Below, one piece after another: positions 10,243 through 21,887 of a DNA stretch of 64,000 bases (its first letter is position 1; the number at the start of each line of letters is the position of its first letter). Source of the stretch: Colius striatus (taxonomy: Eukaryota > Chordata > Aves > Coliiformes > Coliidae); NCBI RefSeq assembly GCF_028858725.1, contig NC_084773.1, positions 5,818,350 to 5,882,349 of the forward strand, read 5' to 3'. A program made the position numbers and the translations under genes. Below the pieces are notes generated by a model. The model saw only the letters and a list, made by a program, of their open reading frames with translations. It had not been told where the DNA came from and ran no database searches.

Positions 10243-12787
10243 GCCGCCAGACGTGGCTGCCTGCGGGTGAGAGGCACTGCCCCCAGCCCCACTGGGCCGT
10301 GTGCCCACCCAAGGAGGACTCTGGGAGGAGCTCTGCCCTCGCCTTGAGGTGAGGTGGGACGGGCTGGCGCTGCTTCTCCTCCTGACAGGAGATGGGTGAC
10401 CTCGTGCAACGACTGCTTCAGAACATCCTCGCTTGAGTCAGGAGACTAAAGTACCTTTTGTAGCCTCTAGCCGACGTTTGATGGGTAACTGGAACTGCAA
10501 ACGAGCTGCTGTGTTTGTTGGAGCTGTTAAAGGGAGAGTGAACCTGCACTTCTCACCAGATAAAATCCCCCCCCACCCCCGCTTCTCAGGTATGGGGCCC
10601 AGGGAGAGCCAGGGCAAGGTAATGTGCTGCCCAAGGCCCCTAGGGCCTGGCAGTGAGATGGCCAGTGCTGTGGTGTGTCGCTTGACACACAGGTCGATGA
10701 TGTGCTGCTCCCCTGAGTGGTTCGTGGAGGGAGGATAACCGGGGCAGGCCGAGGGGCCGGTCTCCAGACACATCCAGCTGCTCCGTGCCTCCTGGGACGG
10801 GGACGGAGCCCAGGGGCCGCTCCCTTGGACCCTGGACTCTTCCCTCTGTGTGTTTCCCTGCTGATGCCAGCTCGGGGAGACCGGTTTGGCTGCTGCCCGA
10901 GGACCTGTGCGGCCCATGGGGGCAGCGAGGTGCCCAGCTCTGCAGCAGACTTGCCTCCCCATTACTGAGGCTGCTGCGGGGCCGGGCTGCTGGGCGAGGC
11001 GTCTCCTTGTCGTTGCCGTCTGGAACGTAACCTCCCGGTGGGGTGGGCCTTGACAGAGCCAAGCAGGAAGGAAATCATCTCTTTCCTCCCCGTCCCCAAA
11101 AACAATCGATTGGTGTGCCTGCCCCAGCCTGGAAATCTCCCTGGCGATGTGAACTCTGGTTCCTGCCGCGCCTCAGCTGGCGGCAGGAGGAGAAACGCGA
11201 TGCACTTTAAAGGGAGGTGTCTTGCCCCGTCTCGGAAGGTCCTGCTCTTTTCTCCTCTTTCCTCACTCTTGAGAAGGTTGAGGTTGTGTTGGCAACACCA
11301 AAAAAACCTCTCACTCCTGTCCGTGAGCCCTGGGGTGCCGAGCCAGCTGCACAGGGTCAGGGAAGTGCCCGACCCGTACTGCCCCTCGCCAGCACCTCAC
11401 CAGCTGCTGGCCCCCTGCTCGGCCACCCTGGGCTGGGCGGGTGCAGGAGGGCCGGTGACAGCAGGCACAGCTTTAACCCGGGTCAGAGCCTGCTCCCCGC
11501 AGCAGCCCGCTCGCCTTTCCTCCTCTTTCGTTCCAGAACTTATTTACTTTCTAAGCACTTCAGACGTTTGCTACCTCGATTTTTAATTTAAGCTGCTGGC
11601 ACTTGGCTGCCGGCCCCGTCGGCGTCTCCGTTGGATGTACCCTCCCCTCCCTGGGCTGGATGTACCCTCCCCTCCCCGGGGCTGCATTCCCAGCTGGGAG
11701 AGATAACGGCATGGCTGTTGCCGTCTTCCTGTCACCACCTCTTTCCTCCACATCCCCCACCCGCTGTTTCCATCGACAGGAGCGAGCAGGGAGGGTGAAG
11801 CGGGCAGGGAGAGGCGGGTGTGCTGGTGGTAGCCCCTGTGCAGGGCAGGGCTCCGGCAGGGAGCTCGCAACACTGTGATGCTGGGCGCTGCTGTCGACAT
11901 CTTTTGTTCTCCCGCTTGCTTGAAATGAGTCTTGTCTTAAAACAATCCCCCACTGAAGTGTTTCTTATTCACACCACCTGCTCTCGGGTTTCTCCCGGGC
12001 CGGGTCTCTCTGGGAAAGGCGTCCCTCGGGCTCTACAGGAGCTGCTGTCCCCAGGAAGAGGAGACAAAGCTGTGGCCAGGCTGCCTCCTTGCCCTGCTGC
12101 TGTTTGAGGGCACGGGAAGCTGCACCAAACCCACCTTCGGTACGAGGGGAAGGCAGAGGAGGAGCGGAGGGGGCCGGTGCCGTTTGCCTGCCCCGTTGGG
12201 GAGCCCCTCGCCTGGCGACCGGCCAAAATATCTGCTGACAAGGCAGGGCCTGAACCCCAGGGGAGGAGAGACCAAGACAGGCTTAGCAACGATGCTTTTG
12301 TCCTCTCTGACAGGCTGCCCACCCTTCCCCCCCCAAAAAAACCCCCACGCCTTCCTCCCCCACCCCGTGTCACCGGAGCAGCGGTGATCAGATCCCTCGC
12401 AGGCTGCCAACACGCTGCATCCTGCCCGGCCCGGCTCTCTCGCCCCCGCTGGCCCCTGGCCCTCCCGCCACAGCAGGGCCTCGGGAGCACCTGGAGGGAT
12501 CTTAACAATGTGAAGGTCGCTGTAAATAGTATCTGTGTCCACTGTGGTGTTGGAGCAAGCAAAAAAAACCCAGAAACAAAAAAGGAAAGTTTTCCTTTCG
12601 ATTCTTTTCTTTTTTTTTCCCCCATTTCCCTGCCCCTCGTGCTTCCCCGTGCGGACGTGTGGCCCATCCCTGCTCACCCACACTAGGCTCCTTGCTCCTC
12701 TAGCCTCTGGGTAGGGCTTGGGAAATGTACACTATTTATGGTCCTTCCTCCCAGTGCATCTGTCCACTTTTGTTAAATTTCAATAAA
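10243..12787 (+). other. TUSC2: TUSC2 3' untranslated region with poly(A) signal
   Basis: No further coding exon was seen between the TUSC2 stop and the AATAAA at 12782-12787 (context TTTCAATAAAAGTATTTG), which is followed by a GT-containing stretch. That suggests a 3' UTR of about 2.5 kb, if no earlier cleavage site is used. AATAAA is the first good canonical signal I found downstream of the stop. The mapping of this end to TUSC2 is inference from position. Confidence 0.55.
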
Positions 12788-12805
12788 AGTATTTGTAGAG
12801 TCCCA

Positions 12806-15095
12806 AAGTCCAAGAGCTCTCTGACTGGGGAGGGGGCTGTGCCCCTGGGCAGGAGGGGTGGGCTGGTCGCTGCTGGTGGGTGCCCCTGTTTTTTCGGGAG
12901 GGGGGTGATTGTGAACACATGGCTGGACCAGTGGGAAAGGAGCCCTGAGTCATGGCCATTTCCAGGTGCTTCAGTTTAGCACATGGTGCTGGCTGGAGTT
13001 GGGGACTGTGTCTGAGTCTGCTTGTAGCTGTGTCACATCCTTTAAATCTACAACTGAAACACGCGTATATGGATACATGTCATTTTGTTCAGCTCTGGCT
13101 CCTCTCTCCCTTGTGGGGAGGGGGTGCTGGAAGGAGGGAGGCAGCAAGGCACCCCTGGGGCTCAGGGGCATCCCAGCCAGCCTCAAGCCGACCTCTTCCC
13201 ACCCTTCTGCCCGAGCTCCTCAGCAGGGAGGATCTGCCTGCTCGCTCCTTTACCACTTGCTCTGCCAAATTCGTTAATCACTGGGGCCTGACGACTTTCT
13301 CGAACCCGGTGTGACCTCCAAGCGGGGCAGCTGTCCGGGGGGTGAGTGTGATCTCACCCTGTGCCCCACGTCCAGCCCCGGCAGCCCTGTAAATGTTTTC
13401 CTGTGGCTGCTGCCACCTCTCATCATTTCCTTCGCGCAGAAGCCGGCTCGGAAGTGAGCGCTGACGAAAGCCGTTCAGGGGTGTGAGTGGTGCGATGTGT
13501 CCTGCCAGCGCTTCGGCTTGCGGGGGACGAGGCTTTGGGACTTTTGCCTGTTGATTCATAGGGGACCCAACCCCAGAAGGGACAGATTGTGGTGGCCTCG
13601 AGGGGGTCTGGGTGTCTGTGCAGGGCATTATGGCTCAGTGAGGTTAAACAAGGCAGTGGCTGTGGCTTGCTGGCCCCATCAGCATCCCCGTGTCTGCCAG
13701 GACCACCCCAGTCCTCCTGCTGCCGGTGCCTGTGCCTACAGCCCCCAACCTGGGGCAGGGGTGGGTGCTGGCCTCTCCTCCCAGCTCCATGGCTGCTCCA
13801 TCCCCAAGCCAAACTCCTCTCACACCTTGCCCCGACCTGCCTGGCACGAGCGGATGTGACTAATGTCCTGTGATCCGGTGGCTGAGGGGGATTCACAGCT
13901 GCCTGGCTGCTGTGCGGGGTACCTTGCCCGCTCCCCTCGCCCCGGTCTCTGCCCGCCTCCACTCTCCTGCCCACCTGGCAATGGCTTAAAATCACCTTAC
14001 ACTCAGTGGGGCAAAACAGGAGAGAGGAGGCTATGGCTTAAAATCACCTTACACTCAGTGGGGCAAAACAGGAGAGAGGAGGCTGGATCTGTCCAGCTGC
14101 CCTCTTCTGAAATCCAGGGTCTTCTCTGTGAGGAGGAAAACAGGCAGGCAACGCCAAACCCTCCTGCAGGGGCGGCAGCAAGGGTTGTGTTGAGGACTTC
14201 CAGCCCTTCCCACAGTGGAAAGCTGTGACCCCTCCAGCCACCCCGCTGCTGGGGCTGGTTACCTTTAGCACACAAGGCCATGGAGGATGGAAAATTTTAG
14301 GCATTTCTGCTGCCAGCTAAGGGAGCGTGTTTACTGCCTGGAGGGAAGGGCAGTACCCGCCGGGGCTGGGATTTCTTGGCTCCCCACAATCTCCCCCGAG
14401 GGTTTTGGCAGCCAGTGCCCGCCCAGTGGCTGAACTTCCCTGCTCCTCTCCTCTCGGTGCCCAGCATTGCCCACAGGCCTGGCTGAGCCTGGGGTGCAGC
14501 CTGGACTAGGAGCAGCCAGCCTGGACACTGCACCCATCCCAGCGGTACCATCACCCTCTCGGTGGGAGCTCCGCCTCAAAAGCTGCTGCCCAAGCGGGTC
14601 CCGCTAACTGGAGCCATCTGTGTGTGCCCACAGCCCTGAGCTTGGCACCGCCAGCACCAGGGGCCAGCACCAAACAATGCTGGGCTTGGCGCTCCCACCC
14701 GTTCCCCCAGGAGCTGGCGGGTGCTAGGGAGTGCTTCCGCAGATTCAGCCCCATTTCCTTCCCCTGCTGACCCCGGCACACCCTCGCGCTCCAGCCCCGC
14801 TGCTTCCTCTGCACGAGCACCCTGATGGCCCCCAGCCCACGGGGGCCAGAACAGGCAGGGGACAGGCAGCACACGGGCACTGCCACACAGCTGGTCCCTG
14901 AGCCCTGCCTGGCCCAACGCCCACCTGGGGGAACCCACCGCTGCCTTGGCAGTGCCTCGAAAAGGACACTCCTCCATCCCTGCTGCCCCCGTGACCCCCC
15001 TCATTCTCACCAGGCAGGAAACCTGCCGGGCTGTGGCTGAGTCAGCAGCACTGACTGCCCCGGCCCCACAGGACGTCCTGCCTGGCACAGCACTG
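12806..15095. other. Spacer between TUSC2 and HYAL2
   Basis: There is no gene-like open frame with recognisable similarity on either strand. A perfect 52-bp tandem duplication sits at 13981-14084. The right end passes into a 17-bp minisatellite. Confidence 0.6.
13981..14084 (+). repeat. Perfect 52-bp direct duplication
   Basis: Two adjacent, identical 52-bp copies (13981-14032 and 14033-14084) begin ATGGCTTAAAATCACC and end GAGAGAGGAGGCT. The absence of any difference suggests a recent slippage duplication, or possibly an assembly artefact. Confidence 0.9.
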
Positions 15096-15097
15096 TG

Positions 15098-15480
15098 CTG
15101 GGGACACCGCTGGTGTGGGGACACCACCACTCTGGGGACACCACCACTCTGGGGACACCACTGGTGTGGGGACACCATTGTGTGGGGTCACCACCACTCT
15201 GGGGACACCGCTGGTGTGGGGACACCATTGTATGGGGTCACTACCACTCTGGGGACACCATTGTATGGGGTCACCACCACTCTGGGGACACCGCTGGTGT
15301 GGGGACACCACCAGTTTGGGGACACTGGTGGTGTGGGGACAGCACCACTCTGGGGACACTGCTGGTGTGGGGATATCACCACTCTGAGGCCATCACCATT
15401 TCTGGGGACACTGCTGTTTTGGGGACATCACGGCCCTGGGGGACACAACCTTTTTGGGGTCACCAGCGTTTTGGGAGGGG
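15098..15480 (+). repeat. 17-bp minisatellite upstream of HYAL2
   Basis: About 22 tandem copies of a roughly 17-bp unit of the form GGGGACACCACCACTCT, or its variant GGGGACACCACTGGTGT, end just before the HYAL2 CpG island. The period is not a multiple of three, yet several frames stay open because the unit contains no stop triplets. Confidence 0.9.
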
Positions 15481-15529
15481 CAGCATGATCCTGGGGACAC
15501 CGTCCTGAGGTCGCCACCGTTCTGGGGTC

Positions 15530-16360
15530 ACTGTGTGCCCGCCCGTGTCCGGGGTCGCTGTGCCCCGGGGACGCCGCTGCGGGCCCCCCGCGCCGCAGCC
15601 CCGGCCGCCCCCCGGCCCCCGCGGCGCCCCCTGGCGGCACCCCCGCGGCGCCCGCCCGCCCCCTTCCGCCGGCCGGGGGGCGGGGCCTCCCGGGCGCTAC
15701 CAAGCGCGGCGGGACGGGGGGGGGGACACGTGCCATGCCCCGTCCCATAGCCCCACGGAGGGGGACGTGGAGGGGAAAGGCGAGGTGGGAGCCCGTCGCC
15801 GGCCCGCGCCTCTGAGGCCCCGCGGTGGTCCGCGCCGCCAGCCCGGCGCGCGGTGTGCGGGACGGGCGAGGCGAGGCGGGGCCGCGGCGCCCCCGCGGGT
15901 GGCGCGCGCCGCGCGGTTTAAAGCGGGCGGCGGGGGGGAGGCGGCGGCGGCGTGCGCGGTGTCGGGGGATGGCGTGAGGCACGGCGGGAGCCGGGCGGGG
16001 AGCGGGGCCGCGGGGGGCCGCGCCCCGGCGCTTTGTGTGCCGGCCTCGGACAAAGGAGGAGCCGCGCCGGCACCCGCGGGAGCGGCGCGGACGCAGACCG
16101 GCGCGTACCGACGCCGGGAGAGAGGGAGAGCGGGACCGGGATCCGGCGGAGCCGCTCGGGACCGGGATTCCCGGGAACCAGCCCCGCCGGGGACTCTGCT
16201 TGCAGCCCTCGGGACCTCCCTGTCCCGGGCGGGCGGTTGCGGGGAAGGGGCTTGGGACAGGGGCTGCGCCGGGGGGGCTGCGGCGGGAGCCGTCTCGCCG
16301 CCTGATCCGCCACCCTCCCGATCCTCCTGTCGCCGCCGTACCGGGCCCTCGCTGGGCAGG
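15530..16360 (+). promoter_or_regulatory. HYAL2: CpG island promoter and 5' leader of HYAL2
   Basis: This is an extremely CpG-rich block directly upstream of the HYAL2 start. A TTTAAA element lies at 15917-15922 in the context GGTTTAAAGC, and an ACACGTG E-box lies near 15727. The frame of HYAL2 is open through the entire block but contains no ATG before 16361, so the block is read as promoter and leader rather than coding. Confidence 0.65.
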
Positions 16361-18575
16361 ATGCGCGGGGGCTGCGCGGCGGCCGTGGCTGTGCCCTGGC
16401 TGGCCCTGCTGGCCCTGGCCCGGCAGACCCCTGAGAAGCCAACAGCCACCCCCATCCTCACCCGCCGGCCCTTCCTGGTGGCCTGGAACGTGCCCACCCA
16501 GGACTGCAAGCCCCGCTTCCAGGTGTCCCTCGACTTCAGCATCTTCGACCTTCATGCCTCCCCCAACGAAGGCTTCGTGGGGCAGAACCTGACCATCTTC
16601 TACAAGGAGCGCCTGGGGCTCTACCCCTACTACACCAGCCAGCACGTGGCTGTCAATGGTGGAGTCCCTCAAAGCAGCAGCCTGTCCGAGCACCTGGCCC
16701 GTCTCCAGGAGGGCATCAGCAAGTACATCCGCTCGCCCACCACGGAGGGACTGGCTGTCATCGACTGGGAGGAGTGGCGGCCCATCTGGGCTCGCAACTG
16801 GAAGCCCAAAGACATCTACCGGGAGGTGTCCCAGCAGCTGGTGCACGAGCGGCAGTCCAACTGGTCCCGGGAAGAGGTGAACAAGCAGGCGGTGTTTGAG
16901 TTTGAGTCTGCCGCCCGACAGTTCATGGTGAGAACCCTGCGCGTGGCCAAGAGCTTTCGACCCAAGCAGCTCTGGGGCTTCTACCTCTTCCCTGACTGCT
17001 ACAACCATGACTACAGCAAGAACAAGGAGAGCTACACCGGGCAGTGCCCGGACGTGGAGAAGACACGTAACGACCAGCTGGCTTGGCTCTGGAAGGAGAG
17101 CACGGCCCTTTACCCCTCCATCTACCTCGACGTGGTCCTGGCTTCCACCCCCAACAGCCGCAAGTTTGTGCGGGCGCGGGTGATGGAGGCCATGCGCATC
17201 TCGCAGCAGCACCATGATGGCTACTCCCTGCCTGTCTTCGTCTACACCCGGCCCACCTACATCCGCAGGCTGGATGTGCTCAGCCAGGTAGGGCTGCACC
17301 ATTGGGATGTCCTTGTCCCGAGCCCGGGGTGCCTGGACTCTGGGGGCAGCTGGGGTGGGCTCTCTGCCCGTGTCCCATGCTCACTTTCCTGGAGTGGTGG
17401 CTCTGTAGGCTGGTGTCCACCCTCACCACCTTGTGGTTTGTCTGTCTCTGCGTGGGGTGGGGAGCAGCACTCTTTGGCATGAGGTTGAGCCTGTGGAGCA
17501 GAAGTGGGCAGCCTTGCTTTCTTCCTCCCAAGGAGGGGATCATGGTGTGGGGATCACCAGCTCAGCCTCTCCACAGGTGGCTGATGAAGTGCCACAAACT
17601 ACCCCATCCACCATGGGCAAGGAGTCTGGCAGCAGGGCTGGCACCAATGGCCTGGGAGGTGGCACAGGACTCTGGGGTTGGGGCAGCCAGGACCCTAGTG
17701 TATGTGAGCCTGCAGCCCCTGTGCTGGTGTGGCACCCGGGGAGGAAGGTGGTGGTGGGGAGCCATGTTCCCAAGGAGCTGGGACAGTCGTTTTTCCCTGT
17801 GGCCTGGAGCAGACACGGATGAATCTTGCTTCCCTGACCCCACAGTGTGCATCTGGGGGCACACTATGCTGGGGGTGCAGGGGCTGTGTTGGGTCTGTGG
17901 GCACTAACTGGGCTCTGTCTCCCCAGCCGGACCTGATCTCCACCATTGGAGAGAGTGCAGCGCTGGGTGCAGCTGGGGCCATCTTCTGGGGCGATGCAGA
18001 CTACACCAAAAACCGGGTAGGTTTGGGGTCAGCATGCTCCTGGGGAGGTGGGTGATGAGTTGGGGGGGGTCACTTGTCCCCAGAGAAGAGGACTGGTGGC
18101 TTGGGGCTAAAGTGTTCTCTCTACCTGGGCTACTTGTCTCTCCCCAACATGCTCCTGATGCCTCCCTATCCCCCAGGACACATGCCAGATCCTGAAGACC
18201 TACCTGGAGGAGGACCTGGGCCGCTACATCGTGAACGTCACGACAGCAGCACAGCTATGCAGCACAACGCTGTGCCAGGGCCGGGGCCGCTGCCTGCGCC
18301 AGGACAGCACCGCCGACGTCTTCCTCCACCTCAACTCCAGCAGCTTCCAGCTGCAGCGCCGGGACAGGGAGCATCCCCAGCACCCCCTCTTCTGGGCCGA
18401 GGGGCAGCTCTCCCCCGCTGACACCCTCTTCCTACGGACCCACTTCCGCTGCCATTGCTACCAGGGCTGGCAGGGCAGCAGCTGCCAGGTGCCCGCTGGC
18501 CCTCACAGTCGTGCCCCTGGCCCCCTGGCACCGCTGGGACTTGGGGTGCTGTTGCTTCTTGCAAGCTGGCGCTAA
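16361..18575 (+). CDS. HYAL2: HYAL2, GPI-anchored hyaluronidase
   Basis: Coding exons are 16361-17287, 17927-18016 and 18177-18575, giving 471 residues (human has 473). HYAL2 is a cell-surface glycoside hydrolase family 56 enzyme that cuts large hyaluronan chains before uptake. The chosen ATG is the first in frame, has A at -3, and starts a signal peptide (about residues 1-21, AVAVPWLALLALA core). The catalytic pair of the family is present as Asp135 and Glu137 in VIDWEEWRP. FYLFPDCYNHDY and LYPSIYLD are further family motifs. An EGF-like module rich in Cys follows (CSTTLCQGRGRC ... FRCHCYQGWQGSSC). The C-terminus is a hydrophobic stretch, PLAPLGLGVLLLLASWR, that fits a GPI-anchor signal. Exon structure parallels HYAL1 downstream. 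Confidence 0.96.
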
Positions 18576-18902
18576 CCCCCTCCCTCCTGGACTAAGCTGG
18601 GCTCCCCTTGCACCCTGTTTTTGTGGTGGCTTAAGGGGCCTATTGAAGACATCTCTGCCTGGAGGCAGCTTGGTATGAGGGCTGCCCCTCTGTGTGGGGA
18701 GAGCTGATGGTTGCCCGAGCTCTGCCCATCCTGCTGCAGGGCAGGTTCCCCCCTGCGGGGATGGAGGTGGGGGGTAGGGAGGGGGAGGTTCCTCTCCTGT
18801 TGTAAGGAGAGGGATGGGGGCAAGGGGGCATGGGGGCAGGGAATGGGTGCTGTGTGGTGCTGAGCCCCTGTGCGCTGCCCCACACCAAAGTGCTTTACCT
18901 CG

Positions 18903-18908
18903 AATAAA
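18903..18908 (+). terminator. HYAL2: HYAL2 polyadenylation signal
   Basis: AATAAA in the context TCGAATAAAGCTGGG lies 328 bases after the stop, followed by a GTGTGTG-rich downstream element. Confidence 0.88.
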
Positions 18909-19399
18909 GCTGGGTGGAGTGTGTGTGGGCTGTGGGCTCATTCTGGGGGAGGCACCCCTGCTCCCACGTGTGGCCTCCCGTGGCGGGGGGGGGAAGCAAT
19001 GGTGGAGGTAGGTGTGGGGCACGGGGAAGGGGATGCCGTGTGTGGGAGCTTCCCGCGGTGGGGACAGCCCCGACTGGGCCACCCACGTGGAGGCGGCCGT
19101 GAGCCCGCCCCGCGCTCCACCTCCCCCTCCCACGCGTGGGCACAGCCCCTGGGACACGGCCCCGCCCCGCGCAGCGCGATCCGCGGGCACGGCAGGATCC
19201 GGCCCGGGGGTGGGTACAGCGCTGCCGGGGCCCGAGGCACCCCTGTCTCGCGTGGGTCCCGCCGCTGTGCCCTGGCAGCCGCTCCCTGCGCTGCCCCGTC
19301 CTTGGGGTGCCCCTGGGCACGGCCCTTCGCGGCACGACCACCTTCCAGCTGGCACCCCTCGGCTGCTGCGCCTGGTCCCCGACCGTGCGCTCCGTCCCG

Positions 19400-19805
19400 C
19401 GGCTGCTGTCCCACGCGTGAGTGTCCCCAAACCGTGCCCTTTCCCTCCCGTGACTGCTTTCCCCACGCGTGAGTGTCGCCAGACTGTGCCCTCTGTCCCG
19501 TGGCTCCTGTCCCCAACCCGTGCGCTCCTGTCCCCACGCGTGAGTGTCCTCAACCCGTGCCCTCCGTCCCGTGGCTCCTGTCCCCAACCCGTGCGCTCCT
19601 GTCCCCATGTGTGAGTGTCCCCAACCCGTGCGCTCCTGTCCCCACGCGTGAGTGTCCCCAACCCGTGCGCTCCTGTCCCCACGCTCCTGTCCCCAACCCG
19701 TGCGCTCCTGTCCCCACGCGTGAGTGTCCCCAACCCGTGCGCTCCTGTCCCCACGCTCCTGTCCCCAACCCGTGCGCTCCTGTCCCCACGCGTGCCTGTT
19801 TCCAG
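19400..19805 (+). repeat. Minisatellite between HYAL2 and HYAL1, about 37-bp unit
   Basis: Tandem units of about 37 bp, with shorter variants of about 28 bp, carry TGTCCCCAACCCGTGCGCTC and CTGTCCCCACGCGTGAG. Most copies contain GTGAGTGTCC, which resembles a 5' splice site. The left end is more degenerate than the right end. Confidence 0.88.
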
Positions 19806-20238
19806 GCAGTACCCTCCCGCGCCACCGCGTTGCCCCCGGCTGCGCCCCGCCCGGTGCTGCGAGCTTCCTCCCAGCGGTGCCTTCCTCCTGTCCTGCCGTC
19901 TCACGGCCGAGCGGCACTTTCCCGGCGGCGCTGCCCGCCAGGCGCAGCCCGCGTCCGTCACCAAGACCTTGCCCCTCACACACCCCCCGCCCCGCGTCCT
20001 GGCCGCGCGTGTTTGCCTTTCCAGCGCGGCCCATCAGCGGGTGTTGACTCTGCGCATTCCTCCGCCCCCTGGCCTGTCGCAGCCGGGCAGCCACCGAGCT
20101 GGTGAGTTGCTGCCGGGCCACGGCGCTGAGCTCCAGCTGCTGATAGCTTTGGGGACTTGAGGTGGAGAGGTGGCCCTGGGCGACTGGCACCGCTTGGGGA
20201 TAGGAGTGTGGATTAGCGCCGGCCCTGGCTTGAGCTGG

Positions 20239-20248
20239 GGATAAAAGG
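20239..20248 (+). promoter_or_regulatory. HYAL1: TATA-like box of HYAL1
   Basis: GGATAAAAGGG lies 80-90 bases upstream of the HYAL1 ATG. With usual TATA spacing, transcription would begin near 20270. Unlike its neighbours, HYAL1 thus appears to have a TATA-type promoter and a short leader. Confidence 0.55.
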
Positions 20249-20326
20249 GTAGAGGTCTGTGAAGGTCTCAGCTGCTCTTGGCTCTCCTCAGGCAACTCAA
20301 GGACCCATCCTGCTTCTGACAGCACC

Positions 20327-21823
20327 ATGGCATCGAGGTGGTCCTACTGGGTCCTCCTGCTGCTCCTGCCTGCTGTGGTCCATGCCAGGGGGCCTGGCCC
20401 CATCTTTGGCAACCGACCCTTTGTCACCGTCTGGAACATCCCCAGCGAGCACTGTGCCCAGTGGTACGGTGTCTCCCTCAGCCTGGAGGTCTTCGACATT
20501 GTGGCCAATAGCCATGAGTCCTTCAAGGGGCAAGACATCACCCTCTTCTATCTGCAGCAGCTGGGGCTTGTCCCCTACTACACATCGCAGGGGGTGCCAG
20601 TGAACGGAGGGCTCCCCCAAAATGCCAGCCTGACAGCCCACCTCCAGCAGGCCACCAAGGATATCAAGGTCACCCTGAGCAGCCCTGACTACAGTGGGCT
20701 GGCCGTCATCGACTGGGAGAGCTGGCGCCCGGTGTGGGCCCGCAACTGGGCCTCCATGAGCATCTACTGGGAGAAATCGAAGGAGCTGGTGCGGCAGCAG
20801 CACCCCGAGTGGCCCAGCCAGCGGGTGGAGGAGGTGGCCAAGCAGCAGTTTGAGCAGGGTGCCCGTGACTTCATGCAACAGACCCTGGAGCTGGGTCAGA
20901 CCCTCCAGCCCGACGGCTACTGGGGTTTCTACGGCTTCCCTGACTGCTACAATGATGACTTCAGCCAGCTGCCCTACACCGGGCTGTGCCCCGAAGTGGA
21001 GAAGCAGAGGAACAAGGAGCTGGGGTGGCTCTGGAATAGTAGCCGGGCACTCTACCCCAGCATCTACGTACCCCCCCTCTTGAATGGCACCGACAAGGTG
21101 CTCCCCTACGTGCGCTACCGCGTGGCCGAGGCTTTTGCCGTCCAGCACAGCGTCCTCAGAGATGAAATCCCCGTCCTCCCCTACTCCCGCATCTCCTTTG
21201 ATTTCAACGTTGACTTCTTCTCCCAGGTGATGGGCATGTGGGGATGCTGGGCACATGGGTCGGTGCTGGGGGTCTTTAGCTGTGCTGGGGCAGGAGCTTT
21301 GGGCACCTCTGACATCTCCTCTTCCCTTGGGTGCAGGAAGACCTGATAAACACCATCGGGGAGAGTGCAGCTCAGGGTGCTGCTGGCATCATCTTCTGGG
21401 GCAGCTTGGAGTATGCCAGCTCAAAGGTGAGTGAGGTGGGCGGCATCATGCCATTGGCTACGGGGACCCCCTGTTCCCAGGCTGTGACACCGCCTGCCCT
21501 TGCAGGAGATGTGCCTGAAGCTGAAGGACTACCTGGAAGGGCCGCTGGGTCACTATATCGTCAACGTGACAGCCAGTGCAGACCTGTGCAGCTGGAGCCT
21601 GTGCTCCGGCCGGGGCCGCTGCGTGCGCCGGGACAACCAGGAGGCCTTCCTCCACCTCCACCCCTCCCGCTTCGCCATCGACCTGCGGGCTGGCAAGCCC
21701 TGGGTGGTGACCCAGAGCCTCGAGTCTGCTGATGACGTCTCCCAGCTGGCTGAGGAGTTCAGATGCCAGTGCTATGACACATGGCAGGGACCCCGCTGTG
21801 ACACCAAAGGCTCTGCCAAGTGA
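20327..21823 (+). CDS. HYAL1: HYAL1, secreted/lysosomal hyaluronidase
   Basis: Coding exons are 20327-21226, 21337-21426 and 21506-21823, giving 435 residues, exactly the human HYAL1 length. It is a soluble family 56 hyaluronidase acting in lysosomes and plasma. A signal peptide covers about residues 1-21 (WVLLLLLPAVVHA). The catalytic Asp129 and Glu131 in VIDWESWRP fall at the same numbers as in human. The stretch GGLPQNASLTAHL is close to human HYAL1 (QNASLIAHL) and unlike HYAL3. A Cys-rich EGF-like module closes the protein (CSWSLCSGRGRCVRR ... FRCQCYDTWQGPRC). It ends CDTKGSAK with no hydrophobic tail, which agrees with a soluble enzyme. HYAL2 lies upstream with the same exon plan, reflecting tandem duplication. 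HYAL1 is preferred over HYAL3 but rests on my reading of similarity. Confidence 0.92.
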
Positions 21824-21881
21824 CCTCCCCTCTCTCATGCCATGGACACCGGAGGGGGCAGGGTGACAACACTCAACTGCT

Positions 21882-21887
21882 AATAAA
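21882..21887 (+). terminator. HYAL1: HYAL1 polyadenylation signal
   Basis: AATAAA in CTAATAAAACCC lies 59 bases after the stop, giving a very short 3' UTR. This is the last feature of the conserved gene cluster before the gene-poor region. Confidence 0.88.

Noticed and set aside
15428-17302. 624-codon minus-strand open frame
   Set aside because: It is the antisense shadow of the HYAL2 first coding exon and its GC-rich leader. The + strand frame is the real gene.
18432-20328. Long minus-strand frames with TGAHGLGTLTRGDRSARVGD-like repeats
   Set aside because: These are by-products of the 37-bp minisatellite between HYAL2 and HYAL1, with no support as coding.
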